Assembly (NCBI GenBank): GCA_036768485.1 | Contig: JAVLUZ010000398.1 | Location: 1 to 64,000, forward strand | Length of the DNA: 64,000 bases | Reading direction: 5' to 3' | Source of the DNA: Mermis nigrescens | Lineage: Eukaryota > Nematoda > Enoplea > Mermithida > Mermithidae | Part shown: positions 27,101 through 34,446 of the stretch, piece by piece | How the letters are laid out: every line of letters starts with the position of its first letter | Position numbering within the stretch: position 1 is the first letter of the stretch | Notes under the pieces: model-generated | What the model saw: the letters and a program-made list of their open reading frames with translations, nothing else | The model's database searches: none | Told to the model about the DNA's origin: nothing | Program-made: the position numbers and the translations under genes

Positions 27101-29834
27101 TAGGGATGTTCCGGTTACAAGTTTTTCGAAAAATTCGGTTCCGATTCTGACATAATTAGAGAATTAACTTGTCAGCGATATGTTTACATATGTACGTATG
27201 TGAGAGCCAAAAATGTATAGAGATACAATTATAAGTTTGTCACAACAAAATTTCATATATGTCATCATACGTGATTTTTAAATGAGAGTCGGAGGAGGGA
27301 GTTCACCCGACCCAAGCAATTCTTTCACCCTCTAGAATTCACGATTTTCCAAAAAATTCGTGGAAAAGGCGCCGTTATGAGCATTTTTGCTCAAAAGTCA
27401 CAATATAATCAAATTTTTCTGATATTTCTTCAAAATGTATTGTTGTTACGCTCTGGAAAGATAGATAACACATTGTCAGAAACGCCAAGACAGGCTTTTG
27501 GCGCGTATCCACCGGTTTTGAGCTCAAAACAGTACTTTTAAATAATTTTTAGGTCTCCTATTAAAATTCCCATGCTCTGCTCAGCTCATGTCTGGCTAAG
27601 TCTGTTTACTATAAGAGTTACTGCTTTCTGAAAAAACCTATAACAATCCCATTGTGACTTGTGCCACCTGCATGCGTAAATTTCAATTTCGCTCTCGAAC
27701 TTTATTATTAGTAAGCTGAAAAAACCAATACTTGAGTAAATTTCATAGATTTAGATACACTTAAAAACCCAAAAAACACCGTTTTATCATGTAAAATGTG
27801 CTTAGAAACAAATCAAAAAGGGACTCATTTTACAAATTTAGGGTGATTCCCCTTGAAATAATGGTATGGGTCTATCAATAAGAGATTTTCGCTGATTCCG
27901 TAACCTTTCCTTCTCCTCCTAACCGCCGACAGAGTTCTCTATAATACGAAGGTGGATGCTTAGCCACAACAAATGGAGTAAATTCCACCGATCCATCGTT
28001 ATCATCGTCATTGTAATCGATTTTGGCAAAATTTTGTTCTCTCGTCTTCCATCCGACTTTATCCGTGTTTCGAAGCCCACTACTAGAAGGCAATTGGTCA
28101 CTGAAAGATAGAAGCATGGCTTGACTACCGCGCGAATTTAAAATGTCTATCTAACAAAATTCATTTACCGTAGGAGGAATATAATTATAGCGAAACGCTT
28201 ATGAAACAGAAATGTATGTAAAGATGTCGTAAGTCTTTAGGCTAATGCTCTGAAAAGCTAGGAAAATTTCGTTGAGCAATACGCAAGTGGAAAAGTTAAT
28301 TTTTGGTAACTTTTCTAGAAGTTCTCCACCAGACATGCATCTGGGGGTCCTGGGTCTACACACCCCCGCCGGAATGGAAAAAATGGCTCATTTTCTGAGA
28401 AAAATGAGGCAAAATAAAGGCCAAAATGGATGAAAATTGAGAATTTTCTTTAAAAGTGCAAGCACAGCCAAATTACGTGGTTAATCGTATATGTACGTCG
28501 ACTCTAATTACTTATATAACTAAAATGCGACATAGGAAAAAAGGTCGCGGTGAACTTCTAGAGAAGTCCGATTTCTGAGCAAAATTTCACAATTCCTCCT
28601 AAATTCAGTTATTTGTAAGGAAAAAGCAGTGATGTCCGAGGCAACAACTGAGGGATATTGGTATATCGGAGAATTCAGATGTTGCTTTTCGAAAATAACC
28701 TTTATCTGTCCTAATTTAATAATATTTAAGTAAATTGAGTGATACTAGATCTTGTTCCACGAAGGGTATTGACGTTATTGAACAAACATATTATTAACCC
28801 TACCGATATCCAGGCAAGCTATAACTGAAAAAGTCAGTGCAATAACCTCTATCGCAATATAATCCACTACGGCCTTCCTCTAGTCATTTATTAAGAAATA
28901 ATGAGCTAAAAACTGAAGAAAAAATTGTAACTTGCATATTTTGTGTAGAAGTTCCATTTAACCGTATTCTCTGAATATGACGATTAATGGGCGCTCCAGA
29001 AGATCGTCGTGAGACGCGCGATGGTTGTGCTTTTGTAAATAAAGGAAAATTTCGCTGCTCATGGTCCTTTGCGCTTTCATGCAGCATAGATATAGTTGCA
29101 CCGAAATAATTTTCAAAAGGCGGTCGCGTAAAAGCAAAAGCCTGCAAAATTGCATCAATGGTAAAAAGAGCTTGCACAGCATGTAATAAGTAGGTTGTTA
29201 GCCTGACTAAACGGAAATGCATACATTATTTAATTCATTAGTTGCTTCCTCCTTTGATAAATTTTTGGCAGGGAAGTAGTTAAAACTTTTTATCAATCCC
29301 ACTTTGTTAGGAGTTTTCGAAAGTTGACATTCATCCTTTTATCAGTCTGTTTGCTTGTTTTAAAGATGGCACCTAATCAAACCAATGAACCAGCTTTCAC
29401 TGATCCAAATTTAATAATGGTATTACGTCTGACACAAGCTTCTAACTTCGTATTGCACTCGATTGATCATATACAGAAATAGAAGGTACCTAAGCAAAAT
29501 AATATAGCTAAGATAAATATCGAAAGGTTAGCAAAAAACGTAAAATTCGATGATCATTTGCGCAAGCCAAAAAGTATGCTTATTGCGAAAGAGTTGATAT
29601 TTTTCATAAGAATTGACGAAAACAAAAGAGTAAACAATAGAGCACGATGAAAGTAGCGAACATTATTATTTCTAAGTACCTATACTGTCAGAATTAACTT
29701 TCCTGCCACCATTACGAATACTTAGCGAAAAAACCACAGAAAACTAGTAAAGTGAAACAGTTAAAGCATGCATGCACATGTCAGTTACTTACTCTTCTGG
29801 ACAATATATCGCGTCCAAGGGCTAATTTGGCCAT
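2935..29834 (-). CDS. PTCD1: PTCD1, mitochondrial pentatricopeptide-repeat protein (12-exon gene)
   Basis: Whole-gene span, start codon 29832-29834 to stop 2935-2937. Exons, in transcript order: 29793-29834, 28963-29141, 27905-28100, 22919-23056, 20641-20831, 19440-19578, 17772-17859, 16033-16285, 14690-14918, 13362-13478, 11646-11840, 2935-3189. All have AG acceptors and GT donors with matching phases; the joined frame is 2022 nt (673 residues). Successive exons follow vertebrate PTCD1 as I recall it: basic N-terminus, N-terminal PPR block, a variable spacer, then the LLG..G-type C-terminal PPR block and a Trp-containing tail. PTCD1 is a mitochondrial-matrix RNA-associated protein, reported to affect leucine tRNA processing and 16S rRNA or ribosome assembly; that role is family knowledge. 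An in-frame TAA precedes the start codon with no Met between. Introns range from about 0.65 kb to 8.5 kb and are packed with repeats. Least certain are the donor of exon 2 and the start. Confidence 0.9.
3763..3982 (+). mobile_element. MITE family A, complete copy with 8-bp target duplication
   Basis: A 220-bp element inserted in the left arm of the foldback element. The uninterrupted right arm shows the pre-insertion sequence. Flanking copies of GTAAAATG (3755-3762 and 3983-3990) are an exact 8-bp duplication. The ends are CATACGTGGGC and, reversed, CACACCTGGGC. No coding capacity. An 8-bp duplication with short inverted ends suggests a hAT-type non-autonomous element. Other copies of this family are spread through the window. 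Confidence 0.88.
4169..4524 (+). pseudogene. Decayed ORF inside the foldback element, C-x2-C...C-x2-C pattern
   Basis: A single frame runs from Met 4169 to TGA about 4524, broken by one TAA after codon 63. It contains CHLCNRAIQGRLQLKCEDCP, a C-x2-C then C-x2-C layout resembling the first half of a ZZ or similar zinc finger. After the stop the same frame continues with a basic stretch (GRRKHEKREAIVP) and a strongly acidic tail (DEDDCLEDFF ... DDEADDVEDT). This is probably the remnant of an element-encoded or captured protein. I do not recognise the family. Its 5' third lies in the inverted arm. Confidence 0.45.
4616..5414. repeat. Tandem ~197-bp satellite-like units
   Basis: Four diverged units, marked by TTAGGCAAATAGATAGTGC...GTGGTGTAATG, begin near 4616, 4809, 5008 and 5206. 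A fifth begins near 5401 and runs straight into the right inverted arm. Each also carries a TTTGACCAAT block about 120 bp further on. The satellite and the arm therefore share sequence. Confidence 0.8.
6059..8107 (+). mobile_element. Repeat family B copy 1 (TTTACAC-rich, terminal hairpin)
   Basis: Starts AGGCCGCAGAATATA and ends with an imperfect hairpin, ATAGGTAGACGC...GCGCTACCTAT (8081-8107). In between, GTGTAAA or TTTACAC and CAGATTCGTAAT-type blocks recur every 60-130 bp. No conserved ORF. Other copies: 35558-38884, up to 41227, and 45024-46256 (reversed). Lies in the last PTCD1 intron. Confidence 0.75.
8081..8107. repeat. Terminal hairpin of family B copy 1
   Basis: ATAGGTAG and CTACCTAT form the stem, with GC-rich inner pairing. 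It is directly comparable to the hairpins at 38859-38884, 41203-41227 and 45024-45049. Confidence 0.8.
8467..9951. mobile_element. Non-autonomous hAT element with exact 8-bp target duplication
   Basis: The terminal inverted repeat CAGTGATCGTA(T/C)GGG occurs at both ends. Flanking copies of GCGTGAAG (8459-8466 and 9952-9959) are an exact 8-bp duplication, the hallmark of hAT elements, as is the CAG start. The subterminal 100 bp on each side are built from GACCCCGACC/GGTCGGGG words. No transposase ORF. The interior contains two copies of the TTTGTACATGTACAAA palindrome repeat and two GCGCTTCGCGC hairpins. Inserted in the last PTCD1 intron. Confidence 0.92.
10656..11491 (+). mobile_element. PIF/Harbinger element, decayed, TAA target duplication
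   Basis: Ends GGGCCATATCACAG and, reversed, GGGCCGAATCACAG. Both are flanked by TAA (10653-10655 and 11492-11494), the 3-bp T(T/A)A duplication typical of PIF/Harbinger. The TIR motif (A)TCACAG.(A/C)GGTT is repeated further in at both ends (about 10742 and about 11370), so the termini are duplicated. The subterminal DNA is dense in GGTAAGG words. The interior holds remains of a HARBI1-like nuclease frame. Length 836 bp, much shorter than an intact element. Confidence 0.9.
10875..11072 (+). pseudogene. HARBI1-like transposase remnant (N-terminal part)
   Basis: 65 codons beginning MDLIEFLDDASENVEDLFF and including FYMLYRFSKVNAHRLITLI, matching the F-x-x-x-F-R-x-S/K region that precedes the nuclease domain of Harbinger transposases. 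Downstream and in shifted frames are scraps such as MSDAKLNGFAIKMINF (11257 on), like the V-x-D-A-x-L-x-I-x-N block. The reading frame is broken and the catalytic DDE core is missing. Not functional. Confidence 0.7.
11646..11840 (-). CDS. PTCD1: PTCD1 exon 11 (PPR repeat)
   Basis: 65 codons, phase 0 at both ends: ASNFTPNLRMFRNLLNNAL, then a helix with LLSQMLKFHVKPNAALLTVL, then a Lys-rich run ending AAKSK at donor GTGAGG. The Harbinger element ends only about 155 bp downstream of this donor. Confidence 0.92.
11877..11935 (+). repeat. Repeat end, CATGCACATAGGGAGGGGT type
   Basis: CATACATGCACATAGGGAGG followed by a short inverted run, GGTATTACCCCACCCC. The same sequence recurs at 59170-59210 and 62713-62750, so it is a dispersed repeat terminus. 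It ends about 40 bp upstream of the PTCD1 exon 11 acceptor. Confidence 0.6.
13362..13478 (-). CDS. PTCD1: PTCD1 exon 10 (PPR repeat)
   Basis: 39 codons, phase 0 at both ends: NCLDDIRRHKLTPDYRTF, then IALSIMCRSRSQSLTLLRDMK. It is one PPR unit, with the P-D/N-x-x-T-F turn and the L-L-x-D-M-K end of the family. The acceptor has a good pyrimidine tract (CTTTCTTCAG) and the donor is GTAAGT. Confidence 0.92.
14247..14600 (+). repeat. MITE family F copy
   Basis: Begins GCATGGGAATTCTGGGGGAG, has the central block CAGCGTTTCTGACCATGC, then the palindrome ATGGCGCGAAGCGCCG, then ends near CATTCTGGGAGGGG. Seen again at 19985-20258, 26340-26727, 27290-27582, 48930-49318, 56460-56815 and 62050-62408. Lies in PTCD1 intron 9. 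Confidence 0.7.
14690..14918 (-). CDS. PTCD1: PTCD1 exon 9 (C-terminal PPR block)
   Basis: 1 nt plus 76 codons: (K)LSLLGDLNGLLEQMKRSNVQ, PDLKFFSSLLYLMPR, then DIEFYNQLIFRRASRNDSLGA-L. This follows the family's R-L-A-L-x-G-G...G-F-L signature and the next PPR. The acceptor is CTACTCTAG and the donor TTG then GTATGG (phase 0). Confidence 0.92.
16033..16285 (-). CDS. PTCD1: PTCD1 exon 8 (variable spacer)
   Basis: 2 nt plus 83 codons plus 2 nt, following acceptor TTCGTTTAG. It begins (G)QKGNMLLEKIVQSRRQKG, then a polar, Gln/Asn/Ser-rich linker (ASQQQSNLNATHQ), and ends DLMATDERTI plus AA at GTAATA. It corresponds to the poorly conserved spacer between the two PPR blocks. The open frame continues upstream of the acceptor into a hydrophobic stretch, which is translation of the intron's pyrimidine tract and not a membrane segment. 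Confidence 0.85.
17772..17859 (-). CDS. PTCD1: PTCD1 exon 7
   Basis: A short 88-nt exon: 29 codons plus 1 nt, starting IWRTMKRLKLPIELSHYQ and ending VCRECGL plus G. It corresponds to the family's V-W-R-L-M ... S-Y-N-L-L-L ... R-D-C-G-L-G segment. The acceptor is ATTTTGATAG and the donor GTAAGC (phase 1). Found only by looking for the piece missing between exons 6 and 8. Confidence 0.9.
18546..18823 (-). repeat. MITE family A copy
   Basis: Ends CACACGTGGGCGTGGGG and GGTGCTGCCTAAGTATG. The interior has CCCCCAGAATTCAATTTTTG and a GATGAGCAACGTTGAAAA block as in the 3763-3982 copy. The flanking 8-mers GGTATTAC and GGTAACCC match only partly. Confidence 0.7.
19440..19578 (-). CDS. PTCD1: PTCD1 exon 6 (PPR repeat)
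   Basis: 1 nt plus 46 codons. The first base completes Lys, then HGDIESVFKLADHMVKDGWY and a helix ending LSAALCDKEAGFLLALQ. The D-K-x-x-G-F...ALQ end is strongly conserved in the family. The donor is CAG then GTGATT. MITE sequence of the CCCCC-rich type begins within about 20 bp of the acceptor, so the insertion came very close to disrupting splicing. Confidence 0.92.
19590..19800. repeat. MITE family E copy next to PTCD1 exon 6
   Basis: Contains the recurring CCCCCCCCTAAAAATGGCCG block and a GGCCATTTTTAGG-type core also seen at 24830-25390 and 30080-30310. Its left end abuts the exon 6 acceptor region. Confidence 0.6.
19985..20258 (-). repeat. MITE family F copy
   Basis: Reverse orientation: CGGTGCTTCGCGCC near 20005, CAGAAACGCCGAAAAATGATG near 20130, and terminal CCCCTGAATTCCCACGC. 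Confidence 0.65.
20641..20831 (-). CDS. PTCD1: PTCD1 exon 5 (PPR repeat)
   Basis: 63 codons plus 2 nt: starts IRTAGYQPGPHTITSLMNA and ends AIYFAAMKCFA plus AA. It completes the PPR opened in exon 4 and starts the next one; the CANAPAEEAEFAL stretch corresponds to the family's C-A-E-S-P region. The acceptor is AAATATAG and the donor AAA then GTAAGG (phase 2). Confidence 0.92.
20930..21830. repeat. Element with inverted CTAAAAAACCAG arms
   Basis: The left side has five copies of (A)CCTAAAAAAC(C) type words (20933, 21274, 21295, 21424, 21443). The right side has the complement, GGTTTTTTA(G/A), three times (21757-21815). The interior is non-coding and AT-rich and includes a GCCATGGCAACG palindrome. 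Ends and target duplication are not resolved. Lies in PTCD1 intron 5-4. Confidence 0.6.
22919..23056 (-). CDS. PTCD1: PTCD1 exon 4 (PPR repeat)
   Basis: 46 codons: IAEAVAVVEKRMVEDRVRP, then a PPR helix pair ending with RKAMEFFRK. The spacing of the Pro after the first helix and the FNYITVIHILAKAG turn are typical of PPR motifs. The acceptor is TATTTAG, the donor is AAG then GTTATC, and both ends are phase 0. A longer ORF on the opposite strand over part of this region is a shadow. Confidence 0.92.
24015..24075. repeat. TTTGTACATGTACAAA palindrome repeat, partial copy
   Basis: GTCTTTGTACAAGGTCTC then ACATGTACAAAGACGTCC; related to the copies at 9155-9245, 9515-9585 and 35118-35205 but more diverged. 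Confidence 0.6.
24830..25390. repeat. Family E tandem array (about 2.5 units, ~200 bp)
   Basis: The block ACCATAC(G/A)TG-aac-ggg ... CAGCGAAAACTTGCGC ... CCCCCCCCC repeats at about 24921, 25120 and 25320. A single copy occurs at 30080-30310. No coding signal. Confidence 0.65.
26340..26727 (-). repeat. MITE family F copy
   Basis: Left end CATACATGATCTTAGGTGGG, core TTTTCGGCGCTTCC, TATAGAGCATAGTCAGAAACG-like block, right end CCAGAATTCCCATGCAGTG. In PTCD1 intron 3. Confidence 0.65.
27290..27582 (-). repeat. MITE family F copy
   Basis: Contains the CATTGTCAGAAACGCCAAG block and the end ATTAAAATTCCCATGCTCTG. Weaker match to the left end. In PTCD1 intron 3. Confidence 0.6.
27905..28100 (-). CDS. 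PTCD1: PTCD1 exon 3
   Basis: Acceptor ATCTTTCAG, then 1 nt plus 65 codons. It reads DQLPSSSGLRNTDKVGW, then an acidic stretch (DYNDDDNDG), then PPSYYRELCRRLGGEGK. This matches the region just before the first PPR of vertebrate PTCD1 (acidic linker followed by a PYWY...KEGK segment). The donor is AAG then GTTACG, phase 0. The exon sits between two MITE-filled introns. Confidence 0.9.
28963..29141 (-). CDS. PTCD1: PTCD1 exon 2 (rest of presequence)
   Basis: 59 codons plus 2 nt, beginning AFAFTRPPFENYFGA after a strong acceptor (AATTTTGCAG) and ending ...NRHIQRI plus CG at GTTAAA. The segment is rich in Arg, Ser and His and poor in acidic residues, as expected for a mitochondrial leader and low-complexity linker. 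The joint to exon 1 is phase 0. The phase-2 donor is weak, but it is the one that keeps the frame into exon 3, whose first base completes an Arg codon. A Met at 29220-29222 opens the same frame upstream of the acceptor and would be an alternative start. Confidence 0.6.
29793..29834 (-). CDS. PTCD1: PTCD1 exon 1 (start codon and targeting peptide)
   Basis: A 14-codon exon, MAKLALGRDILSRR, ending at a consensus donor GTAAGT in phase 0. The basic, amphipathic sequence fits the beginning of a mitochondrial presequence. The codons just upstream (EDFVR, then Met) resemble the DFVR-type start I recall for vertebrate PTCD1, but no Met lies upstream in frame before a TAA, so translation probably begins here. 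It is too short to be found as a long ORF. An additional upstream exon cannot be excluded. Confidence 0.65.
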
Positions 29835-31471
29835 ACGAACGAAATCCTCAAAACAGCATGAATGTTCAAACAAGCAGGAGAAATAAATTTATGAAACAGT
29901 AAATGCATTGCACATGATGTGCTCGTTGACTTCTTGCATCATGGAATTATATGAAAGAAACCGAACGATTTAGAAAAATTTTTTATTCGTTCTAGTTAGA
30001 GACATGTTACAACACGAGGACAGAGGCTTATTTTTCATGTTCTAAACACTGTTCATAAACTTGCACGTTCTAAACGTATCCATGTAATCAGACATGTAAC
30101 TGGGGGATGGAGGATGGGACCAACACCCAAAGTTGGTCGTCTCCCATCCCTCAAAGTAAAAAAATTTTCGACCCTCCCCCCGATTTTTGTAAAAACTTGC
30201 GATTTTTAGCCATTTTTAAGTGTTTTTTGGCCAAAAATCTGAGGTCATTTACCCCCCTCCCTCTAAAAAATGGTCGAGGACCTCCTCCCGAAATTTCGAG
30301 CCCTTACATGTATGCAAGTACTTACGATTTCTTCTAATGACACGGAACAATTTCAAAGATAACAAGAATATGGTATATACTGACAAGCATACATGGGCGG
30401 CGACCAAATTCTGAGGAGTCTGCGTGGTACAAAACTGGAAAAAAATCCCAAAAACATGCCGAAAATTCTATCCTGGGGTCTAAAGATTTTTGATGACCTA
30501 CCGGATTCTGAAGGTCTTAACCCCCACGCCCATGTATGCTGACAAGGGACATTATTTTAATATCAAAAGTAGCACGAAACCATTCAAATTTGAGTTAGGC
30601 ATGCAGAACGTATTAAATTTTTCGCCGAACTTATTGTTTCGGTTCTCATAAATCGCTCAAAACCGTTCAAGTTTATGAAGAACGTGTCAAATTTTTCACG
30701 CCGAATCACATTTTTTGTATTGTCTATCTTTGCAAAGCACAATGATTGAATACAAAGACAAAAGATAAGAAACTGTTTATCGATTGGATGATGAGAAGTC
30801 AATTGTTCAGATAGTGCTTTATATCCAGTATTCCCGCACAATGAATGAATGACCACTATCCTATCATCATAACACAGTTGGGGAAATCAAGAGTGGATGT
30901 ATTTTACTCATTCGCAATTCGGATTAAATTTAATGAAAAAGCTATCTAATAAATGAAACATATGTTGTTTTATCCACAAAGATTTTGTGCACTAATTAAG
31001 ATTTCGTGGGCAAAAACATATTAATAAACAGTGTTCAACATTTTTCTTATTTTCGAACGGAAATCCTGAAAATTGCTTTTTATAAGTGAGACTACAATAG
31101 AGCTCTTATAATTTTAATCATTCTGACCTTCCCTCTAGCCTACATTTTCCGAACCTTTCCAGCATTTTGCAACGGCTTTACGAGTCATACACTAATTAAA
31201 ATTTCGAAAAATTATATACCTACGGGGTTTTCGTGCCAAATTTTTGAATTTATGACAGAAATGATTAGGTAGCAACTGAAATAAAAGGCGAAGGAATGCT
31301 ATTTTGCGCCTAAAGAACTTAAATTTCGTTGTCTCTGGCAGCCTCGGGTTCCCGTCTCCTAAACCGATATTCGCATCCGCCAGTGGTGGTAAAACGTCCT
31401 ATGGAGACATGTACTAACAATTATACCTCTGCTGCGCTTAAATCTCCTTACTGAATAAGTTAGGTACCTAC

Positions 31472-31699
31472 CATAGGTGGGCAGCACCGAAATTCTGGAG
31501 GGATGCAAGATTTTTCAAAGGTAAAAAAATGGTGGTATGGCGAAAAAGCACCATTTTTCATTAAATCTCATCGAGCAATAGCCATTGGCATCAAAAAATT
31601 GCGAAAAAAACAAAGAAAACCTTTAAAAATTGAATTCTGATGGGTGGGGCGTATTTTGTTTTTTGGTGTTGGGGTGCATACCCCAAACCCCCACATGTG
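31472..31699 (+). mobile_element. MITE family A copy
   Basis: Starts CATAGGTGGGCAGCACCG and ends CCCCCACATGTG. The interior matches the 3763-3982 copy (GGTGGTATGGCGAAAAAGCACC, CCATTGGCATCAAAAAATTG). The flanking 8-mers GTACCTAC and GCCCCTAC agree at 6 of 8 positions, consistent with an old 8-bp duplication. Confidence 0.75.
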
Positions 31700-32252
31700 G
31701 CCCCTACTCGACTTATATAAAACGAAGATCGGCCGTACGAACTTCATCGCATGGAACAGAGAAGGACAACAAAGACATCCTAGAGTAATTAACTGCGCAC
31801 AGAAAAAGCCGGTGCCATTTTTGAGCTTCATAATAATACGAGTTTGATCTTTTGCAATGCTAAATTTTTATAGCTTTTTACGCTTTAAAACGCAGCAAAT
31901 GTTTGATAGTATATACGACAAACATAGAGCAAGGCACAAAAGCTTTTGAACTTAGGAAGCACGGAAATTAACTTTACATAGAAAGCTACTTTCCGCCGTT
32001 TATCGAGCTCTATCCACTGACATTTACGCTTGGCTTGAGAACAAAATTTTCCAAAATGAAAAATTGGGTTGAAGCAAAATGTTAGGATTCCTTCGCAGAT
32101 CCATTATCCAAAAACCCCCACACGCCACGACAGTCCTTGTAGGTATCAAACAAAAAGACTTCACATTTTGCCGAAAAGGAGTGTTCCTAAATAGCAGTAT
32201 CGTACTACATGTACTCAACTCTTTGGTGAAATTGTTCATTGACAAAAAATAA

Positions 32253-32258
32253 TTTATT
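32253..32258 (-). terminator. Candidate FAH poly(A) signal AATAAA
   Basis: The top strand reads TTTATT, so the transcript has AATAAA 200 nt after the FAH stop. Position and sequence fit, but there is no transcript evidence. Confidence 0.4.
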
Positions 32259-32457
32259 CAAATAATATAACATTTCCCATCGACCAATCGCACAACTCGT
32301 AAAAATGGATATGTATCGAAGTAAACATCGCAGTGGTATATTGTACTGTATATAATAGAACCATTTCATATCAAAAATGCAAAAAAATTATTCCAATAAC
32401 AAATCGACCACCATTAATAAGGCAGATATAGCACGGCTAGTTAATCACTTTGTCAAA

Positions 32458-32540
32458 TCAATATTTCATATCAATCGCTGGTAGTAATTTTCCCCTGCAT
32501 TCGCCAAATCCAACTTTATACCCTTCTCCGTCACACCATC
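32458..32540 (-). CDS. FAH: FAH last exon and stop
   Basis: Acceptor TTTATCGTAG, then 27 codons ending AIDMKY and TGA at 32458-32460. The G-x-C-x-G-x-G-Y-x-x-G-F-G-x-C motif is the diagnostic FAH C-terminus. A reverse-strand AATAAA lies at 32253-32258, about 200 nt past the stop, and is a reasonable poly(A) signal. Confidence 0.95.
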
Positions 32541-34446
32541 CTACGATAAATACTATATATTTGCATAGGTACATTTACTCGTAGATCAGTTTGAAAATTA
32601 TGTCAATCACACACCGGCCTAAGTGCTTGCATTAATAAAAAGTATTGGCTACCATTCATTCAAATAAAAGATGCAATAATTATGTATCATCCGTGTTTAA
32701 ATGGAAAGAATGTATATAAATAGCAGGAAAATACATAGAAAAACTAAAGAAGCGATCAAACACATACATATCCACAGGGCCGTATTTAGGGGGACGGCCC
32801 CCTCTTTGTCGAAAATTTTCTTGAAAAGTAAGATAATGCACGGAAAGATAGAAAAATTGCCTGTCTTTAGGGCAAAATCTTCAGACTTTCGGCGTTTCGC
32901 GCCAGATGTGAAGTATTTTCTATAATTTTGACTCGAGCGCGACCAAAAAAAACACTTTTTATAGGATTTTGAGTAAGAAAAAAATTTTTAAAAAAAGTTT
33001 GAATTTTATGATCTTAATGGATAGAGCATGCCGAAAAACGTCGAAAAAATGCGGTTTTTGCGAGCAATCCCGACGAATTTCCCGAGATACAGACCCATTT
33101 ATGTGGGATCCGCCCCCTCCTTGGCCAAATCCTGGATACGGGCCTTTAATGTACACATATCTATTGTAACACAAATAATTACAAAATATGCCAAATGAAT
33201 TGTTAAAAAACATATTTTCGAAAGAATATTATAAAACAGATGTAACACCACTGAAATTAGTCACTGGATGATAAAATCCGAATGACGCATAGCGAAGCAA
33301 ATTCAATACTGAAAATTGCATAAATAATTTGACTAGCGATGGCCTTGTACGCAATTTAGGCGGTTTTCACTCCCCACCTCCACACAAAGTTTTTCACCCC
33401 ACCAAAGAATTTCAGATTTATAAAAAAATCGTAGAAATGTCCTGTTTTGAGCGTTTTCAGCGATGTTCAAGAATGCCAGTTTTTTGGAGCCTCGCGTCAA
33501 AAAGCCATATGTTTGACTTTGTTTTATTAGATTTGTCGAATTTTTCTACAAAGCCTTTTAATGTTTTTATCGCCTAAGACCAAAGGGAATCGTCAGACAC
33601 TTTAGCAAAATTTATTTAATTTCACCCCCTCCCCTGCATGGCGATAGCACTTCAAAATACGAATGATGCCACTTGCCACCAAAAATCTGTATGTACATGT
33701 ACGCCATGCGCTGCTAATTGTTTATCTAAGCAAGCAAAATGGAACGTAAAAGAAAACAATATATAACAAAATTTATGAAAAGTAGCATAACTATACAGAA
33801 TCTCTGTAGGAAAGAGAGAGCAATAACAAAATTTGAGAATATGTAGCATGATCAGGCCCGTATCCAGGATACGGCCTGGGGGCGAGGAGCGGACCCAAGG
33901 TAAAATGGCCTTTATCTCGGAAAATTCGTCGGGATGGCCCGCAAAAATCGCGTTTTTTTGGCGTTCCTCGACATGCTCTATCTATCAAGATCCTAAAATT
34001 CGAACTTGTTCTAAAAAATTTTTAGGCCTTTAAAAAGTGTCATTTGCTTGCGCTTGGGCTAAAATGATAAAAAATACATCACAGCCGGCGCGAAGCGCCG
34101 AAAATTTGAAGGTTTCACGTCAAAGACATTCGATTTTTCCACCTTTCCGTGCATTATCTTAAAAGGCGTTTAAATTCAACAACGTAATTTACCTTATGAT
34201 CTCCAAATATTGCACAAAATATTTACCAGTTAGGATAACTTCATCACCGTCTTCTAAAAATTTTCTTGTCTCTCCGTTTCCCAAGTCAACAGGTTTAGTG
34301 CCTCGCCAGCTTAGTTCTAACATGGAACCATAGGAGCCTGGTTCAGGACCCGATACTGTGCCAGAGCCCATTAAGTCACCGGGAAGCACGTTGCATCCAT
34401 TGATGGTTTGATGCGCCAGCTGCTGCTTCTGGGTCCAGTACATATT
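32458..34446 (-). CDS. FAH: Fumarylacetoacetase, 3' part of gene (last two exons)
   Basis: FAH hydrolyses fumarylacetoacetate to fumarate and acetoacetate in the cytosol, the last step of tyrosine catabolism. Exon 34227-34446 (73 codons plus 1 nt) reads [19 protein letters not shown], then [27 protein letters not shown] and DGDEVILT. Exon 32458-32540 adds [27 protein letters not shown] and a TGA stop. The Thr of SGT and the Glu of SMLELSW correspond to active-site residues Thr350 and Glu364 of mammalian FAH. The joint (ACT G / GA TGG) restores the expected T-G-W/Y-C. The 1.7-kb intron holds two inverted MITE copies. Only about the last 100 of about 420 residues are present; upstream exons were searched for by eye (HGRASS, MNDWSARD, DFY-type motifs) and not found up to 64000. 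Confidence 0.96.
32778..33150 (+). repeat. MITE family H copy 1 (GGCCGTATTTAGG ends), in FAH intron
   Basis: Ends GGGCCGTATTTAGGGGG and CCTGGATACGGGCC. The interior includes GGCGTTTCGCGCC and GATAGAGCATGCCG. Inverted relative to the copy at 33848-34170. Confidence 0.7.
33848..34170 (-). repeat. MITE family H copy 2, inverted and truncated
   Basis: Begins CAGGCCCGTATCCAGGATACG and contains CGACATGCTCTATCTATC and the palindrome CGGCGCGAAGCGCCG. It stops near 34170 without the other terminus. Lies 57 bp downstream of the donor of the penultimate FAH exon. Confidence 0.7.
34227..34446 (-). CDS. FAH: FAH penultimate exon
   Basis: Phase-0 acceptor GTTTTTCTCTTAG, then AAT ATG TAC TGG; donor ACTG then GTAAAT, leaving 1 nt. 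It carries the catalytic-domain core, including GTVSGPEP and the metal-proximal [11 protein letters not shown] segment. Confidence 0.96.

Larger units (their letters stand above)
29835..32457. other. Intergenic region between FAH and PTCD1
   Basis: 2.6 kb between the FAH stop and the PTCD1 start. It should contain the PTCD1 promoter, but I see no clear core-promoter motif. 30080-30310 is a family E MITE, 30386-30545 another CATGGGCGGCGACC...CACGCCCATGTATG repeat, and 31472-31699 a family A MITE. The rest is unassigned AT-rich DNA. Confidence 0.5.

Noticed and set aside
28884..29222. 112-codon minus-strand ORF with its own Met as PTCD1 exon 1
   Set aside because: A strong acceptor at 29142-29143 and a consensus-donor exon with a better targeting peptide at 29793-29834 give a more convincing start. 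Kept as an alternative.
31320..31400. G/C-richer stretch considered as the last FAH exon
   Set aside because: Does not give the G-x-C-x-G-x-G-Y motif in any frame. The true last exon was found at 32458-32540.
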